A stretch of DNA of 12,518 bases from Bacteroidaceae bacterium (lineage in GTDB: Bacteria > Bacteroidota > Bacteroidia > Bacteroidales > Bacteroidaceae): the NCBI GenBank assembly GCA_900768625.1, contig CAAGDO010000110.1:1-12518 (forward strand), given 5' to 3'. A program made the position numbers and the translations under genes. A model generated the notes under the pieces. It searched no databases, was not told where the DNA came from, and worked only from the letters and a program-made list of their open reading frames with translations. Below are positions 7,188 through 12,518 of the stretch, piece by piece. How positions within the stretch are numbered: the stretch's first letter is position 1; every line of letters begins with the position of its first letter.

Positions 7188-8213
7188 ATGGTCAACAATA
7201 TGAAACCCACAGTTCGCCAGTCGAATATGGAATTGCTGCGCATCATCGCCATGCTGATGGTGGTGGCGCTCCATGCTTGTACGGGAGGCTTTGGCTATGT
7301 CCGTACGGGCAATGTCCATCAAGACCCAGCAGGATGGTTGGGTGTCACCCTCACCACGATGGTTTGCATCGGCTGTGTCGACGTGTTTGTGCTCATCACC
7401 GGATGGTTCGGCACGCACTTCCGATGGAAGGGGGCTTTGCGGCTTGTGGCGCAGACGGCTTTCGTGGCTTCGATGATGTATGTCGTTGTGGCCGCCACTG
7501 GAAATCCCTTGCCTCGCACCTTTGGCGATGCGATGGAGGCGTTGTGGAGCTATTGGTTCGTGCAGAGCTATCTGTTGCTCTATGTGCTTTCGCCTTTACT
7601 GAATGCCTTCATTGATCGCGCTGATGAACGGCAGTTGGGAAGCTATGTAGCCACTTTCTATGCCTTCTATGTTCCTCTTTCGTTTGTCAATTCCGACATT
7701 GCGAATGGTTATTCCACGTTCAGCTTTATCGGTCTTTACCTGTTGGGACGTTATCTTCGCCTATATGGTGCAGCACGGCTTCGGACGTTCGTCCGGTCAT
7801 GGCATCTTGTCATGCTCTGGACGTTCCTGACTGCGGGAATGGCTTTTGCCATTTGGGCTGCTGCGATGTGGGGAACACAGGCGACAACCCATGATCTGAT
7901 TCGCCGCCTCACGGCCTATAGCAATCCGCTGGTGATCATCGGGGCTTGTTCGCTCCTTCTGTTGGCGTCACGTCTGCATTTCACGAGTCGCGTGGTCAAC
8001 TTCCTGGCGGCGGGCAGTTTCACCGTTTATCTCACGCACCAACAGCTTTTCCTGCGGAAACCCTATTTCCAACTCATTCGCGATATTGACTATCAATTGT
8101 CCTCCCCCATGCTCTGCTTCTTGGCTGTGACCGGTGTGGTGGTGGGCGTCTATCTCGCCAGTGCATTCTTCGATTGGGGTCGTCAATGGCTCTTCCGCAA
8201 ATGTGGCTTGTGA
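7188..8213 (+). CDS. Acyltransferase-3 family integral membrane protein
   Basis: This 341-residue, strongly hydrophobic protein has about ten membrane segments. It opens with the acyltransferase-3 (OafA/WecH/YiaH-like) signature SNMELLRIIAMLMVVALHA, with the conserved family His at residue 29. Family members move acetyl or other acyl groups from the cytoplasm onto sugars, cell-surface glycans or small acceptors. The C-terminal part (SFTVYLTHQ, 277-285, then more helices) is also typical. The acceptor cannot be predicted: no glycan-synthesis genes are near. The start could also be the ATG at 7200 (MKPTVRQ); neither has a decisive leader. The 89-bp gap after the desulfidase gene contains no promoter I recognise, so the two may be co-transcribed, but their roles are not obviously linked. 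Confidence 0.8.
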   Translation: MVNNMKPTVRQSNMELLRIIAMLMVVALHACTGGFGYVRTGNVHQDPAGWLGVTLTTMVCIGCVDVFVLITGWFGTHFRWKGALRLVAQTAFVASMMYVVVAATGNPLPRTFGDAMEALWSYWFVQSYLLLYVLSPLLNAFIDRADERQLGSYVATFYAFYVPLSFVNSDIANGYSTFSFIGLYLLGRYLRLYGAARLRTFVRSWHLVMLWTFLTAGMAFAIWAAAMWGTQATTHDLIRRLTAYSNPLVIIGACSLLLLASRLHFTSRVVNFLAAGSFTVYLTHQQLFLRKPYFQLIRDIDYQLSSPMLCFLAVTGVVVGVYLASAFFDWGRQWLFRKCGL

Positions 8214-8426
8214 TGCGGCGTTTTGATGCGGCTTGTAAGGTTGAGGGGGTTGTTCCTCTCATCAGGCTCAACGTGTAACGCTCGTATGCTTCTTTCGTCA
8301 AAGGAAAGGAAATGTTGTTTCAATCTGACGGGAAAATCCTACGCGAATGACGCGTTTTCTCTTCGTTCGTGCCCTTGGAAACCGAAACAAGTAGTTACTA
8401 ATCGTAGAATATGCGAAAGTTTTTCT

Positions 8427-8434
8427 TAACTTTG
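8427..8434 (+). promoter_or_regulatory. -7 promoter element of the parA unit
   Basis: TAACTTTG matches TAnnTTTG, followed by CATCCCGCAAACAAACA before the ATG. The -33 element is unclear. Transcription would start near 8441, leaving about 10 nt before the ATG at 8452 or 20 nt before the ATG at 8461. Confidence 0.65.
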
Positions 8435-8451
8435 CATCCCGCAAACAAACA

Positions 8452-9213
8452 ATGCCAAGCATGACAAAAGTAATAGCCATACTCAATCATAAAGGTGGGG
8501 TGGGTAAGACCACCACTACCATCAACCTGGCCGCTGCCCTGCAGATTATGGGCAAACGCGTGCTGGCCATCGACCTCGACGGACAGGCAAACCTGACGGA
8601 GTCGTTCGGATTGACCATCGACGAGCCGCGCACCGTATATGGGGCCATGAAGGGCGAATATCCCTTGCCGCTTGTAGGAACTGGAAGCGGCGTGGCGCTC
8701 ACACCGTCGTGTCTCGACCTCTCGGCGGCCGAATCCGAACTGATCAACGAGCCCGGACGCGAAATGATTCTCAAGGACCTGATTGCCCAGATTCCAGAAG
8801 AGGCACGCCTTGACTATATCATCATCGACTGTCCACCGTCGCTCGGTCTGCTCACGCTTAACGCCCTCACGGCTGCCGATCTGCTCATCATCCCTGTGCA
8901 GGCACAGTTCCTCGCCATGCGAGGAATGGCGAAGATTCTCAACATTGTCGATGTGGTGAAGAAGCGCCTCAATCCGAGACTCGAAATCGGCGGTGTGCTT
9001 ATCACGCAGTTTGACCGACGGAAAACGCTCAACAAGTCCGTGTCGGAATTGATCAAGGATTCTTTCTGCGACAAGGTGTTCCACACTTTCATTCGCGACA
9101 ACGTGACCCTGGCCGAAGCACCCGTACGCGGTAAGGACGTGTTTGCCTATAACAGCAAGTGCAACGGTGCCAATGACTATATGGAATTTGCCAAGGAAAT
9201 CCTTGCGCTCTGA
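8452..9213 (+). CDS. parA: ParA/Soj-type partition ATPase
   Basis: ParA ATPases coat the nucleoid and move DNA cargo marked by a centromere-binding partner. The 253-residue protein has the deviant Walker A KGGVGKT (14-20, signature Lys14 and Lys19), Walker A' DLDGQAN (41-47) and Walker B IIIDCPPS (123-130). There is no N-terminal HTH, so it is the short type found on chromosomes and in type Ib plasmid systems. No parB-like gene follows. The next gene is a small basic protein with a probable ribbon-helix-helix fold, 121 bp downstream, as in ParA-ParG/Omega-type pairs. The ATG at 8461 (MTKVIAILNHKGG) is an equally good start given the short leader. A role in chromosome segregation or in positioning another cargo cannot be distinguished here. 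Confidence 0.9.
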   Translation: MPSMTKVIAILNHKGGVGKTTTTINLAAALQIMGKRVLAIDLDGQANLTESFGLTIDEPRTVYGAMKGEYPLPLVGTGSGVALTPSCLDLSAAESELINEPGREMILKDLIAQIPEEARLDYIIIDCPPSLGLLTLNALTAADLLIIPVQAQFLAMRGMAKILNIVDVVKKRLNPRLEIGGVLITQFDRRKTLNKSVSELIKDSFCDKVFHTFIRDNVTLAEAPVRGKDVFAYNSKCNGANDYMEFAKEILAL

Positions 9214-9222
9214 CCGTCCCTC

Positions 9223-9289
9223 TTTTGAAGTCGTCTGAATGTAGAAGACTCAGACTCCAAATCCAATCTTCTTCAGAACAGTTCAGACC
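9223..9289. promoter_or_regulatory. Candidate centromere-like repeat cluster between parA and the RHH gene
   Basis: The 121-bp gap holds several related 7-8-mers: GTCTGAA (9233-9239, the reverse of TTCAGAC), CTCAGACT (9249-9256), TTCAGAAC (9272-9279) and TTCAGACC (9282-9289); the last two are exactly 10 bp apart. Short clustered repeats beside a ParA/RHH pair are what a partition site looks like. The repeats are degenerate and the call is tentative. Confidence 0.3.
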
Positions 9290-9334
9290 TCTTCTTTTTA
9301 TTAACCGAATCATCAAAACATCCCACATACAACG

Positions 9335-9616
9335 ATGAACAACAAATCGAACGACCTGAAGGAAGGCCTCAAGGGAGGCCTCGACAGCCTCTTTTCTGCA
9401 ACCTCTTCCAACAAGGGTGAAGTGGCAAATCCTTCCGAATCAGCCCAGGAACAGAAAAAGGAAAAGGCTGTTCACTGCAACTTTGTGATTGAACGCAGCA
9501 TCCACACGCGCATGAAGTATCTGGCTCTCGACCGCAACATGTCGCTCAAGGACGTGGTGAACGATGCGATGCTTGAATATCTCGAAAAGTACGAGGGCAA
9601 GTGCTCTCGCCGCTAA
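9335..9616 (+). CDS. Small DNA-binding protein, probable ribbon-helix-helix partner of ParA
   Basis: The 93-residue protein has a polar, disordered-looking N-terminal half (1-45) and a compact C-terminal half. The pattern from 46 on, VHCNFVI (strand), then RSIHTRMKYLALDRN (helix), then MSLKDVVNDAMLEYLEKYE (helix), is what a ribbon-helix-helix DNA-binding dimer shows. The layout matches centromere-binding partners such as ParG, whose flexible N-terminus stimulates the ParA ATPase. It follows parA on the same strand with no visible promoter between them and has its own strong terminator downstream, so I infer a two-gene operon. The family assignment rests on secondary-structure pattern only; a solitary transcriptional regulator of RHH type is the alternative. 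Confidence 0.75.
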   Translation: MNNKSNDLKEGLKGGLDSLFSATSSNKGEVANPSESAQEQKKEKAVHCNFVIERSIHTRMKYLALDRNMSLKDVVNDAMLEYLEKYEGKCSRR

Positions 9617-9635
9617 ATCGTGAAGAATACACTAT

Positions 9636-9681
9636 ATATATAGGATACATCCGGCATAATATATAGGACACATCCGGCATA
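9636..9681 (+). repeat. Tandem 23-bp direct repeat overlapping a terminator
   Basis: Two abutting 23-bp copies (9636-9658 and 9659-9681) begin ATATATAGGA and end ACATCCGGCATA, differing at one position (T9646/C9669). The second copy supplies most of the left arm of the terminator at 9672; the first is an extra copy of that arm. Confidence 0.85.
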
Positions 9682-9707
9682 CCTCCTTCAGGTGTGCTGG
9701 ATTTTTT
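9672..9707 (+). terminator. Intrinsic terminator of the parA/RHH unit
   Basis: ATCCGGCATACCT (9672-9684), loop CCTTC, AGGTGTGCTGGAT (9690-9702) gives a 13-bp stem with two G-U pairs, followed by six T (9702-9707). Confidence 0.9.
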
Positions 9708-9757
9708 ATGTGTTGTTCCCTAAGGAATGGCAGCTGCGGTGGTTGATTAGCAAGAAA

Positions 9758-9772
9758 CTGCCAAATTGTCAG
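9758..9772. promoter_or_regulatory. Palindromic upstream site in front of dnaK (candidate activator site)
   Basis: CTGCCAAATTGTCAG is a 15-bp palindrome with one mismatched pair (CTGnCAA-n-TTGnCAG). A further half-site TGTCAG (9788-9793) lies 21 bp after the TGTCAG inside the palindrome (9767-9772), about two helical turns. Between them is an A6-G-T6 tract (9773-9785) likely to bend. The palindrome centre is about 85 bases upstream of the start predicted from the sigma-54 promoter, where activators of that sigma factor usually bind. Confidence 0.45.
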
Positions 9773-9823
9773 AAAAAAGTTTTTTCGTGTCAGCATCAAG
9801 TTTTTTGTGCGTTTGGCATCTTT

Positions 9824-9839
9824 TGGCACGCACCTTGCT
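9824..9839 (+). promoter_or_regulatory. Sigma-54 (RpoN) type -24/-12 promoter of dnaK
   Basis: TGGCACG-CACC-TTGCT matches the RpoN consensus TGGCACG-N4-TTGC at every core position, with GG (9825-9826) and GC (9837-9838) separated by exactly 10 bases. Transcription would start near 9850, leaving a leader of about 70 nt ending in an A-rich stretch before the ATG. No CIRCE element is present. A weaker TAnnTTTG-like TGCGTTTG (9808-9815) is an alternative. Confidence 0.6.
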
Positions 9840-9921
9840 TTTATGTGGGTGTTCGCTGCTTGCTGAGCGGCGGACATAAGCAACAAACTCGAATAAAAAC
9901 AAATAAAAAAGATATACAATC

Positions 9922-11853
<1,932 letters not shown>

Positions 11854-11885
11854 TGCCCGATAAACAACGATAAGTAAAAATAGAT

Positions 11886-11921
11886 AAAGAGGTGTAACTC
11901 AATGAGTTGCACCTCTTTTTT
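11886..11921 (+). terminator. Intrinsic terminator of dnaK
   Basis: AAAGAGGTGTAACTC (11886-11900), loop AAT, GAGTTGCACCTCTTT (11904-11918), with one U-G pair and a T-run to 11921. It is 33 bases after the dnaK stop. Confidence 0.95.
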
Positions 11922-11978
11922 GCGTCTATTCCCTATTGCTAATTATTTGGTTTTCTCTGTTTTTTATTGTATATTATT

Positions 11979-12000
11979 ACTGTCCGGTAAAACTTTTTGG
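11979..12000. mobile_element. Possible insertion-sequence end (remnant)
   Basis: The segment contains CTGTCCGGTAAAACTTTT, which resembles terminal repeats I associate with Bacteroidales insertion sequences. The matching opposite end is not in the window (a weak partner, ATTTGACCGGCTGTC, occurs near 12084-12098), and no transposase gene is present. Low confidence. Confidence 0.25.
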
Positions 12001-12199
12001 ATGCATCAAAATCTCCAGTTATCATGCTAAATGTTCCCTATATTCCATTTTGGGGGCTTACTTGCTCTGCCCCATAGCTATTATTTGACCGGCTGTCTGC
12101 TAAAATGTGGATGAAGACCTATCATCCTTGCACACTATAATCATACAGAACACGCATAATAAGCTTTTTGAGCGTTCTCTGCACGCTGTTCTTTTCACG

Positions 12200-12460
12200 T
12201 TAATCTGTAAAATCCCAAAGAAAGGTGCAATAGAGAGTTCATACTTCTATTTTCCTGTATGAATTATCTGGTATTCAGCCAATTCCATCTCTTTCAATCC
12301 TAAATCAATTCTTATCTTAGCATTACGTCCATACATGATACAAGGTAGGAATGATTTGGGGATGGAATGAGTTAATCATACTGAATTACAGCTATTTAAT
12401 ACAATATAATTCAAAGCAAGAGCGCACTATTAAGCCTTTCGTAGGGATTTTACAGATTAA
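12200..12460. mobile_element. MITE-like element with 17-bp exact inverted ends
   Basis: TTAATCTGTAAAATCCC (12200-12216) and its exact reverse complement (12444-12460) bound 261 bp. Similarity continues inward with GAAAGG (12220-12225) and AATAG, giving imperfect inverted repeats of about 34 nt. TTAA occurs at the outermost position on both sides and could be the target duplication. Inside there is only a short minus-strand frame (12247-12336, 29 codons, containing IRIDLGLKEMELAEYQ) that I do not recognise. A non-autonomous element fits; an IS reduced by deletion is the alternative. Confidence 0.5.
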
Positions 12461-12518
12461 GCGATTTACTTTATGCCTCATTCCGCCAACGGGTATTTTC
12501 TCTAAAAATATGTCTTCA

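Larger units (their letters stand above)
11922..12518. other. AT-rich gene-free region with mobile-element remnants
   Basis: No gene is visible here. The base composition shifts to clearly AT-rich compared with the rest of the window. It holds one IS-like end (11979-12000) and a 261-bp element with inverted repeats (12200-12460). The remainder shows only short unrelated frames. Confidence 0.6.

Noticed and set aside
8398..9084. 228-codon open frame on the minus strand
   Set aside because: Antisense to parA, whose Walker motifs are intact; no domain in the antisense product.
9710..9921. CIRCE (HrcA) element before dnaK
   Set aside because: No TTAGCACTC-N9-GAGTGCTAA pattern is present, even allowing several mismatches.
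12247..12336. Small minus-strand gene inside the MITE-like element
   Set aside because: Only 29 codons from its ATG, no promoter or leader, no recognisable family; kept as a note in the element entry.

Overview
The window looks like chromosomal DNA of a Prevotellaceae-type member of the Bacteroidales. The evidence is a DnaK ending in EEVK, repeated Bacteroidetes promoters of the TAnnTTTG (-7) type, A-rich rather than Shine-Dalgarno leaders, an exported HECLGH-type dipeptidyl peptidase III, and dense short intergenic palindromes. The genus is inferred from protein character alone. There are eight convincing genes, all apparently intact. I see no rRNA, tRNA, CRISPR array or intact transposase gene.

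Layout. 1-181: a large imperfect inverted repeat that looks like a dispersed element. 193-2154 (minus): a Zn/Cd-type P1B ATPase whose metal-binding N-terminus is a His-rich tail, with a short promoter/operator region. 2155-2955: a gene-free stretch of about 800 bp packed with symmetric DNA, namely four exact-period 22-bp palindromes, a 50-bp near-perfect palindrome with a LacI-like core, and a strong terminator. 2956-4995 (minus): secreted dipeptidyl peptidase III, divergent from 5193-5642 (plus), a one-domain AraC-type regulator. 5794-7098 (plus): a CyuA/YhaM-like cysteine desulfidase. 7188-8213 (plus): a membrane acyltransferase-3 protein. 8452-9616 (plus): a ParA ATPase followed by a small protein with a probable ribbon-helix-helix fold, which reads as a compact partition cassette. 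9922-11853 (plus): dnaK, alone between two strong terminators. 11922-12518: AT-rich, gene-poor DNA with an IS-like end and a 261-bp MITE-like element.

The genes do not form one pathway. Metal efflux, peptide degradation, cysteine breakdown, segregation and protein folding sit as independent one- or two-gene transcription units.

The most interesting signals lie between the genes: (i) a textbook sigma-54 promoter (GG-N10-GC) with an upstream palindrome in front of dnaK; (ii) the 22-bp palindrome array; (iii) the 11-mer TGAAGTCGTCT, found five times and only outside genes; (iv) the ParA plus small DNA-binding partner pair. I found no evidence for a large new multi-gene system, and no defence island.
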